The notes under the pieces were generated by a model that saw only the letters and a program-made list of their open reading frames with translations, was not told where the DNA came from and did not search any database. A stretch of DNA of 64,000 nucleotides from Tubulanus polymorphus. Taxonomy: Eukaryota; Nemertea; Palaeonemertea; Tubulaniformes; Tubulanidae. Below, piece by piece: positions 24,823 through 37,467 of this stretch (within the stretch, counting starts at the first letter, position 1; the number at the start of each line of letters is the position of its first letter). The translations under genes and the position numbers were made by a program. Where the stretch lies: positions 4,838,001-4,902,000 of the forward strand of contig NC_134026.1 of NCBI RefSeq assembly GCF_964204645.1, in the 5' to 3' direction.

Positions 24823-25241
24823 CTATTATCATACCTTAGATTTTTCTCACGACAAAAAATTTTATACGCTGCATGAAATAATTCTCATCGTGAATATCGC
24901 ATGCGAGTTTTGTATTTTCGTCGAATTGGCTTTATTCCTCGGAGACTCGTGCTGTGACTGAAAATAATGCGAATGATTGGCATCCTACAATCCGAGAAGA
25001 TAAGGAAATTTATAGATATTTTGAATTTGCTGTCGTGCTCGAACTGAAAATGACACTGAGTCTTCGTGGTTTGAAATGAGTGCAATGCATTTAAACTGTC
25101 ACTTCTCTAGGGATGTAGATTGAGCGCTTAACCATGAACTATTTTGTTATCTACTGAGCTGTCTACATTTTGTGGTTGCTTTTTTCACTCAGAAGTAATT
25201 ATAATTATGGTCTGAACGCATTAGCCATGATCATGCAAGGA
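24823..25241. other. Giant intron 1, unstructured stretch
   Basis: I see nothing structured between two copies of the miniature element family. Confidence 0.5.
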
Positions 25242-25430
25242 TTATTGGCCCGGGCCAAATTTGGCCTGGAACAACGGGGGGCCAAATTTGGCCAGACTAA
25301 AATCTTCAGATCAGGCCCTAGCCAAGTTTTAGCATGGGTCAAATTAATCACTGGGTGTGAATTACAACTTATTGCTGAAGTGGCCACTTCAATTTCTTTG
25401 TATAGTATTGAGTGAATGATATATACAGCT
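25242..25430 (+). mobile_element. GGCCAAATTTGGCC-family miniature element, copy 7
   Basis: Starts TTGGCCCGGGCCAAATTTGG, followed by GGGGGCCAAATTTGGCC, TTTTAGCATGGGTCAAATTA, AATTACAACTTATTGCTGAA and TAGTATTGAGTGAATG. The right third is lost. A minus-strand open frame of 150 codons runs through it and the flank; that frame is an accident of the repeat and not a gene. Confidence 0.85.
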
Positions 25431-26419
25431 ATTCTCTCACTCTCACGAAGGTGTATTTCTAATTCATTATACTTTGCCGTTAATTTGAAATGTTTCATCT
25501 GGAGCTTGCCGAGGATCCACGATAGGATATATAATGCATTCTGCCAGGAAACGTATAACCATAGTTTGGTGTCCTTCTGTATAAGAAAATTTTTGTTGGA
25601 ATAAAAACCGCACCCAAAATGGAGTTCATAACCTGGATCCGTCTGCATCAAAGCCATTTCTTACTTCATCTCCTGTAAGAGCCCAGTTGTACAGTTATCA
25701 CTGTCCAAATCTAAAGATCGGTCTGGGATTGGCTATAGAACTTAGATGGTTTAAACGGGTTTTAAATGTAAGAAGCCGGTTGACCCCTGAAATCGTCTCA
25801 GGGAAGCAGCTAATGGACTAACTCTGAAGTGTATTTTGCTGGTCGTCGTGCCGTGCACACACACGAGGAGAGTAAATCGTTTTATATGAAAGAACTCTGG
25901 AAACATTGATTAACCGGCTATAAAGATATACATGCATGTATAACCAGCGGAATGGTATTCGATTGCTTTAAAAGCTTCCATTTCCTTTTCCTGAACTGTT
26001 TTCCACCGTGTCGGATGCGTTTATACTCGTAGGATTAGAGTAAAAATCCATCACTCGGCGCGACATGTTTAAGAGTTCTCTTTGTATTAGTTTCGTGATT
26101 TTCACTTACGTTTTAGAGCGTATTGTGCGTCCCGTTATTTGATGAAAAATCCGGGGACGAATAAATTACATAAGTTGCGTAACGCTATTTATGTTCTAGA
26201 CTCTTTTGATGGGCAAGATTTAGAGAAAAATTCTTCTAAATATTGCTATGCCCTTTTTACTATACAGTTTAGCTCATTGGGCTGATGTTTTGTATCTGGA
26301 TGATACGCATCTAACATCCTATCATACAAACTTTCATAGTAGTTGTAGTTGTAAGCTTTGATTTCTCAGTTGGGCTCCGTCATATTGGGGCCTACGTTGA
26401 CGGAATCCGCTGTCACTTT
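25431..26419. other. Giant intron 1, unstructured stretch
   Basis: I see no gene or repeat here. Confidence 0.5.
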
Positions 26420-26806
26420 GCCCGTGATCAGCCATTCACACAAAGCAAAATGGGCCAGTTCCTGTTTGACCTGGGCCATTGCTTGATGAAATACGTCGGA
26501 CCAGGCCCGTGCCAAATTTTAGCAACGGTCAAATTATCCCATGTGAATTGATTGCAACTGGTCCCGGAAGTGACTCGCTTAGATTTGTCACAGCATTGAT
26601 TAGTATCCAGGGTCCAGTTCCACAGTTCTGAGTTAAATTTGATTCTAGAGTTAAAACATTGAAAATGAACTGATTTTAACTCTGAGTTAACTTTAACTCA
26701 CAACTGTGGAACTGGACCCAGTGGTTTACGTATGAACGCGCTCTCTTTAATAACGCACCGGCCAAATTCGACACGGGCCTGATTGGTGCCAATTTGACGG
26801 AGGGCA
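26420..26806 (+). mobile_element. GGCCAAATTTGGCC-family miniature element, copy 8, split by a nested insertion
   Basis: Family landmarks run from CGTGATCAGCCATTCACAC through TACGTCGGACCAGGCCCGTG and GGTCCCGGAAGTGACTCGCT to TTAGTATCCAG, then stop. They resume at AGTGGTTTACGTATGAACGC and continue to GGGCCTGATTGG. The intervening 26611-26718 is a separate palindromic element, so this copy is older than that insertion. Confidence 0.9.
26611..26718. mobile_element. 108-bp palindromic miniature element nested in copy 8
   Basis: The ends GGTCCAGTTCCACAGTT and AACTGTGGAACTGGACC are perfect 17-bp inverted repeats, and the interior keeps pairing imperfectly (GAGTTAAA and TTTTAACTCTGAGTTAA). CAG flanks both sides (26608-26610 and 26719-26721) and may be a 3-bp target duplication. 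It interrupts the GTATYGAGTGAGTGGTTT motif of the host element. Confidence 0.85.
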
Positions 26807-27275
26807 AACATCTGATCACTGCTTATATGAGTAGTTAGTATCATTACGTTAGTCAACATGTATGACTTCATATCGTCTGTCCATGATGGCGTCATTATGC
26901 AACGTTCGTATAGGACGTAAAAATACGATAAAAGTGAATTTACCGCGGTTTGTAACGACTCGACGCGTGAATGCCTCCCACATCGCGGTCGGGCTTAATT
27001 TCATTGCAATTAATTTTCAAACCGGCTTAAAACGTGACACGGTTGCCCTTGACGACCTGTTAACTATTAATCACAATCTGTAATGACAGTGATAGGCGAG
27101 AGAGAGAGACGGAGAGAAGCCAGATGCATTACTCGTGTGCAGCCTATACGCCGTAAATCGCTTTTTCATCATCAGTTCAGGACTGTTCGCAAAATCACCC
27201 TCTCAAGATTAAAACACTGTCACAACTTGCCAATTCATTATCGCTGGTATTAAATAGATATTTCAGTCACTTAAA
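26807..27275. other. Giant intron 1, unstructured stretch
   Basis: A short GAGAGAGAGA run occurs near 27098. I see nothing else structured. Confidence 0.5.
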
Positions 27276-27562
27276 CCGCGATCACACGGAGATGATTTGG
27301 CCCGAATCCGACCCGAGCCAAATTTTGCCACTGCCTAATTAGAGAGCGCACTCTCCATTAAACCACTCACTCGATACTAGACAATGCTTAAACAAAGCGA
27401 AGTGAGTCATATTTGAGACCAGTTGCACACCCATTGATTTTTCCTGTGCTAAAATTTGGCTCAAGTCAAATTAGACCCGGGCCAAACAGGCATTAGGCAC
27501 CCACGTGAACAGTTGTTCCCGGCCAAATTTGGCCGTGGCCAAAAACACTCGTGTGATGGCGC
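27276..27562 (-). mobile_element. GGCCAAATTTGGCC-family miniature element, copy 9 (near complete)
   Basis: Minus orientation with both ends: CCGCGATCACACGGAGATG at the left and GTGTGATGGCGC at the right, a terminal inverted repeat of about 12 bp. Internal landmarks are CTAATTAGAGAGCGC, CACTCACTCGATACTAGAC, AAACAAAGCGAAGTGAGTC, CCATTGATTTTTCCTGTGC and CCCGGCCAAATTTGGCCGTG. Confidence 0.95.
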
Positions 27563-30500
27563 TTCAGGCATCATGATCCCATAAGATTTGGCACTTTTAT
27601 AGCCATACTCCACAGAGAACACATAGATTTATGCAACAGCCTCATTTAGCCTCGACAAACGCAATGATTTATTCTACAAGAAAAGTCCAGACATTTTTTA
27701 GTATGAATCAGCATTTTAATGGCTCTGAAATGGTTCCGAATGATGTAAGATGTAGATATCACATTTCACTAGAAGTGTTTGATGTAAGATGTTAATGCTT
27801 GAAATATTTATACATTGCTGAGCACAAGAATGTTTAATCTACGTAAAATATATGGAATTGAAGAAGAAATCGGCCCCTAGACTAATAAAAGCTAAAATAA
27901 AAGCTAGATGAAGTTATTGCTCTCCCAGTTGAGCTGAGAATAATAGCAATAATATCAAAGATGTGTGCTGAGATTGATTCATTATTGTGGTAAAAGTGTC
28001 TCATTATTTCTGACAGTTATTCATATCTCAGTATATTATTGAAAGCGGTTGTATCGGGTAGTTCTGTGCAAGGTGTTTTCTTTGTGAATAGATACAACCA
28101 AAAAAAACACGATAATAGTGAAATTGATTGTGCATCGTGAAAATTCGTACATATCATGAATTTATAATGAACTATCGGACAATTCTGTGTTTGAAAGAAA
28201 ATTCGATATCTCCGAGTACAATTTATTGAAAGCTAACATTAGTCACACGGGCGAATTTGGAAACTTGCGTACGACTGTGCTATGTCAACAAATGATCAGA
28301 ATTTCATTTTGTGGGAACGTCGACAAAAAGAGATGCAGAATTGAACAATTATAGGTTTGAAATGTAATTTAGATAGATCCCCATGAATAGTATTTTTGAT
28401 GAATGTTACCTTTTCTCATTTTAGTATCTAGAAATATCATTTCTGAAAGTATCTGTTATATGACAAGGCTAGTTCGGCGCATAGATGGTCTAAGTGGTAT
28501 TTTTATAGAGAATAATAGTGGCCTCAGTGTTTTTCCTATAAATAATCGGGTAGCCTGCTTCATCGAAGAAAAACAGGTTCATAGATCTAGTTGTTTATAA
28601 TGGCTCGATTGCTTCCTTGATTAAAATTTTTATTATCGGCGGTTTGTTTATAAAAACGGTGCATTCCGTTGATTAGAGGTTACGCTGTGATACTGATTGA
28701 TGTTTGGATGTCTATCCCAAAATGCTGCGAAAATGGCCAAACACAAAAATGAGTGAAATTACTTCTGGGAGAAGGTTAAGAATAAAAGATCTCTTAACCA
28801 GTAACAGAATCAAAAGATAAATCTGTCTTCCCAGCTCTATTATGGGCAGTGATGAGTGCGCCATCTATACAGATCTATGTGAAACTACTCTTCTGCCAAC
28901 ACCGTTCGTAATAACGATAACTCGGCTGTTGTGCATGGGAATCTAATCGTGTCTTGTGCTGGTTAGATGTTAGATGGCAGCATTGTAAGTTAGCGTTCCA
29001 AGTGACTGTTAACAGCGAGCTTTGGCTACTTATCGTTAGATGGAGTACTTGACAACACAGCAGTCAGTGACTGCTACATGGAATCAATACCACGATCAGC
29101 AATATTAGATACCTTTATGAATGCATCTAGCTTTTAAATGTATCTACCAATAAAAATACATAAGTTATCTATCAATGATCAATTCTAACAGCCTTATAAG
29201 CACCAATTATCATATATTTATATAAGTTTAGAAATTCTGAACATGTCAAAGCATTTTATAATCAATTTTTAGTCCCCGATGATTTTTAGCTGCGATGCTT
29301 CAGTAAATCTGCAATCTGCGATTACTTTCCGAGGAGGTATTTCGAAGTTCGATAGTCAAAGTGATGTATCGTTAGGTTATTGAACCGGTGTCGCATCTTT
29401 TTATGTCGCGCCGCTGCTGACTGGCTGACTTTGAATGCGGCGGTCGGTACATGACTGCTCGATTCTATTGCTTCGATCCAGAGTTGTGTTTGCTCATGTT
29501 TTTGTAAATCTATACGGGCAGCGAGTTATCGGTGGTTGTCACAAGCAGATCGCGGCGCCCGATCATGTGGAAGCGCCATTGATTTTACAGTTTCCGCTCG
29601 CCGGTAGCGCGCCATCGCCGCAGCCACCGCTGAGGATAACGAGGAGCGTTGCCGCGGCTGCCATGACAGGTTGATATGAAAGAGTGGCCTCGGCGCACGA
29701 CGCTGTTGAAGCGATCAATATGCCAATATTCCATTCGGTAATGTTGTTTAGACCCGTGTTTATTACGGTGTGAATAGATTTGAAATACCCGCTGTACTGG
29801 ACAGCACCTCGTCATAGTCGTAGCCATTCGATTATTCCACTTTGTACCAACAATCAATAAATCATTTTATTACCACCTGTTGATAGGGTAATTATCAGGG
29901 TACTATACTTTTTCTTCGTGTTTGACTTCTTGATTTCTGGATGGTGTTTTCATTCGACAAGACATACATGGAAATGGGTAGGCAGTGGTAGGCCGCTGAT
30001 ACAGTTTCTGATGATAGTAAATTCCTAGTAACATTGAAGAGGCTCGATGATGCACCCACAATGATGAATTCATGCGCAGCAAAACAAGATTTGCGCCATC
30101 CGATAAAAATTTCTTTTCTGTACCCTGTCTTTGAGACGAACCGTATTCTGTTTCTGTTTACTCAAAATGTGGGTGTTTGTTTTTTTTGGGTGGTTCGAGA
30201 TTTTTTAATAACCGCTCAATGGATGCTATAATATTCGATTGCGTATGGGAAAATTGATCTTATGTTTTAAATGTTCGCGTATAACGTTTCATTCTTACCA
30301 GTATCGATTGTGGTTCTCCGTATATGTATTAATGCAGCTTTTGTGAACTCTTGAGTGGTTTGGCAGCCACTCCTAAATATCGGCTCAGTCGTCGTAGAGG
30401 TTGTGCTTCGAATGTGATACGTCTGCTAAACACTACCAAACGCTATGTCTAAATCATAATAAAGATCGTTATCTAATTGTCTTTATTCGTGTCTCTCGAT

Positions 30501-32220
30501 TTCAAGATTAATTTCGATATGAAGTTTATATTTCAATCGTTAAACATAAACATCTATTGTAGCGATACGCACACGATCAATGTTCAAATATTCGCGTCTA
30601 TTCGTTAACGAGAGCATGAAAAATGTCAGCGATAATTGAAGTCATATCGGAAATGAAAATTAATCTTCTCGCTTCGTCTGTTTGCTGACTGAGTGTTATA
30701 AACGACTGAAATTTCTTGAGCAGCACGATCTCGATTTGAATGGAAATTGATTTCGCGCAGAAAACCATTTCAAGCTATGCAACTTATAGGAATAGAATTC
30801 ATTCGATTTAATTCGATGTTATTAGGAAAAAATGATGCCTTAAAAATCATCGCGTAATAACCTGTTGTACTTATGTTCGGAATCACCAGATGGCGTGATC
30901 ACAATAATGAACTCTTTTGATGCCGTAAAAACCGTTACAATAGTGCTGACATACATTGATACCTAGCTACTTTATTAGCGGTAATATTTGGCGATATATA
31001 CACGTTATTTTTCTTCGAGGCATCAATAAACTTTCAAGTTAGTTTTCATGTCGATGATTTGTCCTAATACCGCTGTACCGGAGGGGGGAGAGCTGGGATA
31101 AAATGATTTTTGTAGCGATTCAGATGATTTTTCGTCGTCGACGCGACACACCGCTTACGACGAGACGGATCGGCGTTGATCTGCGTTCAATCATTCTCAT
31201 TTCGACAATTAATCGATATTTATGGCGGAAGGTATTTATATTGTTTTTTATGGATCGTTTACGGGCGGTGAGATGGCGAAACGCGATTGCGGCCGACCCG
31301 GCGACGACGGCGACGCCGGCCTCTTTTTGAAGAGACGGTTAATTAATAATTATTATTAATAATCCCCGACGATCTATTATTTCGGATCGGACGCGCACAG
31401 CCGAATCTGAAACGCGGCATCAATTAATTAGCCAACGATTTCGGCTTTTCATGCGTCATGCACCTCGGATTACGTCGATCTAACGACAGTCTCGGTTCTA
31501 TAGACCGTTCACTTTCATTTCCCGGTCCTTATCGCGCATCGAAGAAACTCTATGTATATATGTATATTTAATGGAATCTGTCGGGACATCCGGACTCGTG
31601 TATGTCATACACTCGCCAGCCGAGCGCTGATGTTCATACCGAATGAAATGATAGAATCGTATCCCTGAGCTTACTTTTATTGTATGTCAACGGATCAAAC
31701 CGGATCGGCACGAATTCGCAAAAATTAATCCCGCCGAATTTCGCCGTAAATCGGCTGAAATCGGGGACTTTTTTACGCCAATAGTTGATCGAAAAGTATA
31801 AATGTCGTAGTTCGTATTTTATCCAAAAAAAAATATAATCAATTTCAGAAAGAAAGTGTTTGCTCGAGCAGCGTATTTGTTCTAAGTGTTTTCACTGCAA
31901 CCGGAGTTTGCCTCCATCACGAGCCAAAATTCTTAATCCCGGTGAACTTAGCAAACACTAAACTCAGCTATAAGTACAGTTTTATTATTGTCATCCTCGA
32001 CAATTTCTTATCCATTATGGAAGTTATAGTTGCCTGAGTCGTGGAAAGTTTTCTGTCATTTCTTTGTTATCATTAAATTTACGTTTATATCCAAAATATA
32101 AACGTAAGCCTATCTATACATTCATAGGTACACCAGCATTAATATGACACTTATATCCGAGTGGTGATATTGCGATGATAATATTAAGAGAATCCCACAC
32201 GAAAAATGAAAAATTTGAGT
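27563..32220. other. Giant intron 1, long stretch with CpG-rich blocks
   Basis: CpG-rich blocks lie near 29410-29700 and 31100-31420, separated by AT-rich sequence. The first carries a minus-strand frame starting at 29664 that opens with a signal-peptide-like MAAAATLLVILSGG and meets a GTAAAA donor-like site at 29588; support is too thin for a gene call. No repeat family is recognised in the rest. Confidence 0.4.
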
Positions 32221-32300
32221 AAAAAAAATGTTTCCTAGAGCTAGTGATTTATTTGACGTTTCGACTATGTTCTAATAGTCATCTTCAGGAATGCTGTATT
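32221..32300 (-). mobile_element. Fragment with Penelope-like terminal (hammerhead-like) motif
   Basis: Read on the minus strand it contains CTGAAGATGACTAT, then ATAGTCGAAACGTC after a six-base loop: a 6-7 bp stem flanked by CTGAAGA and GAAAC. Motifs of this kind recur at the ends of Penelope-like retroelements, where hammerhead ribozymes have been described. One extra base sits between CTGAAGA and the stem compared with the canonical core, so activity is doubtful. No reverse transcriptase frame is nearby; this is a terminal fragment at most. Confidence 0.4.
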
Positions 32301-35300
32301 CCTCTTTCTATAACTACGCTAGTAAGATTTTGCATAATAAGAATGTGATTTTGCATTTTTTCAAAGATAGCGCCGGCAGTAGCGATGTTTCGAATATCGG
32401 CTCCAATGACTGTTGATCAGGCGTCTGCGAAATTTGACATGATAAATCATCGATTATTACGTATATGAATGTCAGAAACATTATCGCATATGCGCATTAC
32501 CATTGTACTGATTTATTGGAGGAAGTGCCGCGGGGCGCCGCACGAAATTGTATCGACTATTTTAGGTAATCGGTGCCCGAAACGCTGCTCTTTAAACGAT
32601 CTACTATATTATACCTGAATACGTAAACTATTTGCTCCCGCCGTTTTTCGGAGTATGTAAAACATGGTTATATAGGATGGTGAAAAATGAAGAAAAATAT
32701 CGCCTTACCTTTATTATGAGCGTGTAATCTTATTAGCTCCGTGGTTCAGTCGGTCGGTGATGGCGAACGCGATAACGATATCATTAATTACTGTCCGATC
32801 ATGATGATGATGAGGATGATAATGATGGAACCGTCATCTGCCACTTGTGGTAGAAGTTATCATCGCCGGCCCCGAAAATACGGTAATTATTCCCGGGCGC
32901 TCGAATCCGAATTGTCGTCGTCGTCGTCGTCGATGCGGCATGGGCGTCGAGCACCTGGTTGAGTAATTCTTCTCCGCGCGGCTGCTGTCATCATTAAATG
33001 TATGAAATTCCCTCGACGGGAGACGCAGCCGACTGGCAACCGCTGAGAGAGCAGTCTCAACGAACGAGTGAGCCGGCGCGCACATACGTACGAATGGAAC
33101 GACTGATTTTTACGGCGGCAGTGCGAAGGGGAAAATGATTTGTCATCTTCGTTAACAAACACATCATTATTGCGATATGACCGCTGCTGTCGTGTACACG
33201 TCTCTCCGGTGGACGTGTAGAATTGTAGGTTTTAATTACTGCCATATCCGGTAAAATGAGAAGATAACATACGTGAAAAAATGTTCCAGGTCTTAGTCGC
33301 GTTAATGCAGCCATTATTCTTATCAGTACATTTGAGTCCTTTTTTATTCGATGTAGATGATTACATTGCTTAAAAGATGCTTATTACAACTGATACAAGA
33401 GCTCGGCAGTAACTGGCCGGGTAACTGTCATTTGTTAAGGTTTTATGCACAAAACGTCATTTGAGAGTCGGTTAGTTGCCGGTATCGTTTCGTAAGCTGC
33501 CGACGCCAGATGATTTGATGATCATACTCCATTTATCCCTGTGTGTAAAATCTGCCGAATCCCCGTGAAATATGGAGTTATTGCCTGCTGCGATGAATTA
33601 ATATTGTTTTATGATAAAATCGCTATGCATATTGTAGTCTTTAGTGACGTATCCGCGGGGTGCGGGTATGTGTGCCCGCCTATAAATTGATAAATTGCTC
33701 TTTAATACTGAGTTGGTTCTAGATGAAATTATGATGAAACAAAATGATGTATGTTAGTTTTTAGCTGATAGTCCGTGCTAGTGATATTGAGAGCATTTAT
33801 TTGAGATTTGCCCAAATTGGACCAAAAGAATTAGATCCAAATATAAGCCATGACAAAATGACCTAGGAGGTTGTATATATATTCTGTCAAACAAGCTACT
33901 GGTACCGGAAGGGCCTCATCCACAGGGTGTAAATCATCGGCCGATCAGTATTCTACTGCTCAATGCTTTTGGGTTAAGATCAGTGGTTGAATCATTTGAT
34001 CAAAATCTGGAACTGTTGATGAAATTTTTCTAAGTTTAAGAGTAGAATAGATAGCTACAGAGTGTTCTTAAGTAATTTGATTTATGAATAAAGGATAGCA
34101 TCCAGAAACCTATCTATGAGGTACCTGCTGTGAGGTGTTCCAACTTGGCAGCGATCACAAAACTGGATGTTCTATAATGAAAGATTAGGAAACGAGCCAT
34201 CTCATGACCTTAGTCTCAACCTTTGTCAGTTCATCAGTAATGATTATAACAATCTCTTAGATGGTCATCAGTACCGGTAATCGTTAGACAAGAGATGCTA
34301 GTTTGAAAATCTGGATGTTGTTTGTATCTAGTCGAGCGCTTTATAAGCCATGTAATTATGATTGTTGATTCGCATGTTTCAGTTGCAGGGACAGTGATTA
34401 TTCTAGCAATTCGGGACAATACCGAGTGTTAATAGGTGTTACTGTATCCATTGATTAGTGCTAATGACTCATAAATTGCGTAACGAGAAATACTAGTCCG
34501 TTGCCAGAGAGAATGGCGGTCCATCGTAGAGTTAATGTCATAGGGGGGCATAGATGCCAGTAGCTAGTAATCATCAGCTCTGTTGATGCCGCGCCGTTGC
34601 GTCTCTTCTGTTGCCCGGACCGTGAGAATCGCCGCATATGACTGGGATTGATTCCGCCAAGAACAATCGCTGCCTGCGTTTTGAGCACGAAATAGGAATC
34701 CGGCTTCGATCGCGATGTATATTCACGCGCCAGAAATCGGGATCGGAAACGGATAATAACGCGGGCTCGGCCGACAGACGCTTCGAAGGCGCGGCCGCTG
34801 AGTGACCAAAATCCAGCTATACCAATCTCATTTCGCACGCGATAACCATCAGTGTTTTATTGATTGTAGTTTCCAAATGAATCTGATGGTTGCCTGGGTA
34901 AACTTAGTTAACATTGCGAACTAAGTGAAACTAAACGTGAGATAGTCAGAACTATGGTCCGAAAATGGTCGACCACGGGATTGAGCGCGGTTGCTGTAGT
35001 GTGGACCAACTTCCAAGATGGCCGACACTGTGAAATGCGTTTGATTATTAGTTCCATTCACTAGTTGACTTATTACGAGAACTGAAGTTCACATTGCGTG
35101 TGAGTTTGTTGGTTAGTTTCGGTTATTGGTAGCGATGGATGAAGATTAAGGTCGACTCAGAGTTAATCGAGTTGGGAGATGTCTCCGTCGCCGCTGACAA
35201 CGGCGACGGGAAAAATGAAATTTCCATTCACGACAGCGGAATTGAGTTCCTTTCAAAACCTGAGCTCTGTAACACGATGAGGATTGAAATTTTTCAGACA

Positions 35301-36806
35301 AGCGTTTTTAACCCATTTTGCGCCAGGCAACTGAACGTATATTGCCCCTCGACTGGCAGCCATTATTCTGATAAATCAGCCCCGCTGAGGGTTCCCTTTC
35401 ATACCCTATAGCTCCTTCCTTATGTGGTGTAGAGTGTTTCGCTATCAGTTGGCCCATCCGACTGAGAATTGCTGAATTCATGAAGAATTGCTTGTTTCTT
35501 CTGTCGTTTGATATATTTTGTATTCTTCTTTTATGACACTTATCTTGTTTTCTTTTCCTCATGTTTGTAATAAGCTAACTATGTATTATGGTGCGATCAA
35601 TTAAAGATATTTTTAATTTTCTCAAATACACACAAAACTTTGGAAGTGACCTCGGGTTTTCTGGTAGTCGGTCTTGTGCTACCGATCTGTACTATTGCAT
35701 AGAAGTTTTTTTATGCTGGTATAAACTGCATATGGGCATGTCCCATTACTGCGACTATGACGCTCATAGAGTTAATAAAATCAAGTCAGGAATCATACGG
35801 AAATGCCATTTTATCTTCGTGCCAAAATGCCGCCCACACATCGTCATGGAATCCATTTTGATGGAGCACTCCTTCCCGTTGCCCACTCAACCCTGCATCA
35901 CTCGCAATCCGGTACAAAAATCATCGACGTCGTCCGATTTTCAAGTCACGTTTCCATGTCAATTTCTATTACTCACACTTTACCCTCGTGTAAAACTTCG
36001 GCTACGTCCGCGAAATAATTCTCTCATAAGTTGACTTTCACTATGATTCACTATGAGACCGATGAACGTCTGGTTATAGTCCCACCTGTCCAATTCGTCG
36101 AACATTTCCTATTCGGCACGAGTCTCCGCCTCGAAGATACGGGTACGATAATAAATTCAAATCGAAACGCTATTCTATCCGGTGCGTTTATATCGGCCGT
36201 TTGAGCTATTTATCTCATGTTTTATGTCCTGAGTCATGTTGAGTCAATTCGTTCCGGTCATCCGGTAATTAATCTATTCGTCGGAAAAACGTTTCGAGCT
36301 TATCAATACACGGATAGATCGGTCGGTCGGTCGCGGGTTGATGCGTCAGGTGTGCACAACCCGGCGCGAAGTGCTAAAAATGTGATTTCCTGCGAGGCCA
36401 ATCCGAAATAAACTCAACCGTAAAAAAAATTGTCGTCGTTATGATTTACTCGTTGAAATTCGTTTGTTTCGTCGAAAAAGTTAATCGTTCGCCGTCGTCC
36501 GCGATGAACTGCATCGATACATTAAAATCCGATGAAATATTTATTCGCTCGTCGCGTTTATGAAGCTATTAAATGATTTCGCTATTCATAGGTGCGAATA
36601 TTGTTTTCGCGATGAAATAATGAGATTTCCCGATGAAATTTTTTATTGGATGCTAATATTTGCCGTGGAAAGCGATCTTACGCGATATAAGATTCGTGCT
36701 GAAATCGCAACCCGTCCCTAGTGACCATTTAGATAAGTTGGAACTAACAAATAACGAATATGCATGTAGCAGTAGTAAAATTGATTGGTCCTTCTGATCT
36801 TTTTCC
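32301..36806. other. Giant intron 1, long stretch with (GTC)n and CpG-rich blocks
   Basis: A (GTC)n run lies at about 32913-32933 inside a CpG-rich block (32870-33110), and a further block spans 34560-34830. The open frame of 148 codons at 35588-36034 is the longest clean one in this part, but it matches no family I know and its length is about what chance gives in 64 kb. No gene is called. Confidence 0.45.
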
Positions 36807-36978
36807 AAAGCCCTTATAAGCCTAACGCACACGACGGAGGGAAACACTGGAACATGTTTCCCAGTGTTTCCCTGTACGTTTCCCTATATCATGTGTACAT
36901 TTTTTGAAAACAATGTTTCTTAGCTATAACATGTTTGATTCTGTGTTTCTGTGTTTTTGTGCATCGGCTTTACAAGGC
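36807..36978. mobile_element. Foldback miniature element (AAAGCC...GGCTTTAC family), copy 2
   Basis: The left side reads AAAGCCCTTATAAGCCTAACG and the right GTGCATCGGCTTTACAAGG. The interior is built of GGGAAACACTGG, ACATGTTTCCCAGTGTTTCC and further GTTTCCCT motifs that pair with one another. It is related to the compound copy at 5079-5403. Confidence 0.6.
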
Positions 36979-37467
36979 CTGGAAGTTTACATCACATGTG
37001 TTTAAAAAATTGCTCATTTACCATAGGATGAAACAGTGTTCAAATTTGGCTGCTTACTTCCAATGTTTGAGTTTTATTGAGCTGTAAGAAAGCCTTAGAA
37101 AAAAAAAATTCTTCGAAATTATCATCACTCACGGCATCGACAAGATGTGTGATTGATGAGCTCGTTACAATATCTCCGGCAATTTTCATTCAGAAATCAT
37201 TTCACCATGTCGGGTTATACGCACACATGCATACATATATACACGGTGGCTAACAACCAACGATTTTAGATTCATCATCAGTCACAGTTCAGCGATCTGC
37301 GATCATCTTCCGTTAATTACGAGTCTACCACCTACCGGTAGATTGATAGATTTCTTCCTGTTTATTAATCATAACCGACGGCGATCGATGCTGTCGTCGT
37401 CGAACGCGTTTCCGTTTGAAAAATTTTCATTCGATGAAAATCGTGACGAGCAGATTTCATAGGCCAG
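36979..37467. other. Giant intron 1, unstructured stretch
   Basis: I see no gene or structured repeat here. Confidence 0.5.

Noticed and set aside
25205-25657. 150-codon minus-strand open frame
   Set aside because: It runs through a copy of the GGCCAAATTTGGCC-family element; the repeat explains the frame.
28967-28984. 18-nt microexon between an acceptor (CTTGTGCTGGTTAG) and GTAAGT
   Set aside because: Very short, lies far from other exons and has no added support; such pairs arise by chance over 48 kb.
35588-36034. 148-codon open frame, the longest clean one away from repeats and CpG-rich blocks
   Set aside because: No recognisable motif, no splice support, and about one frame of this length is expected by chance in 64 kb of this composition.
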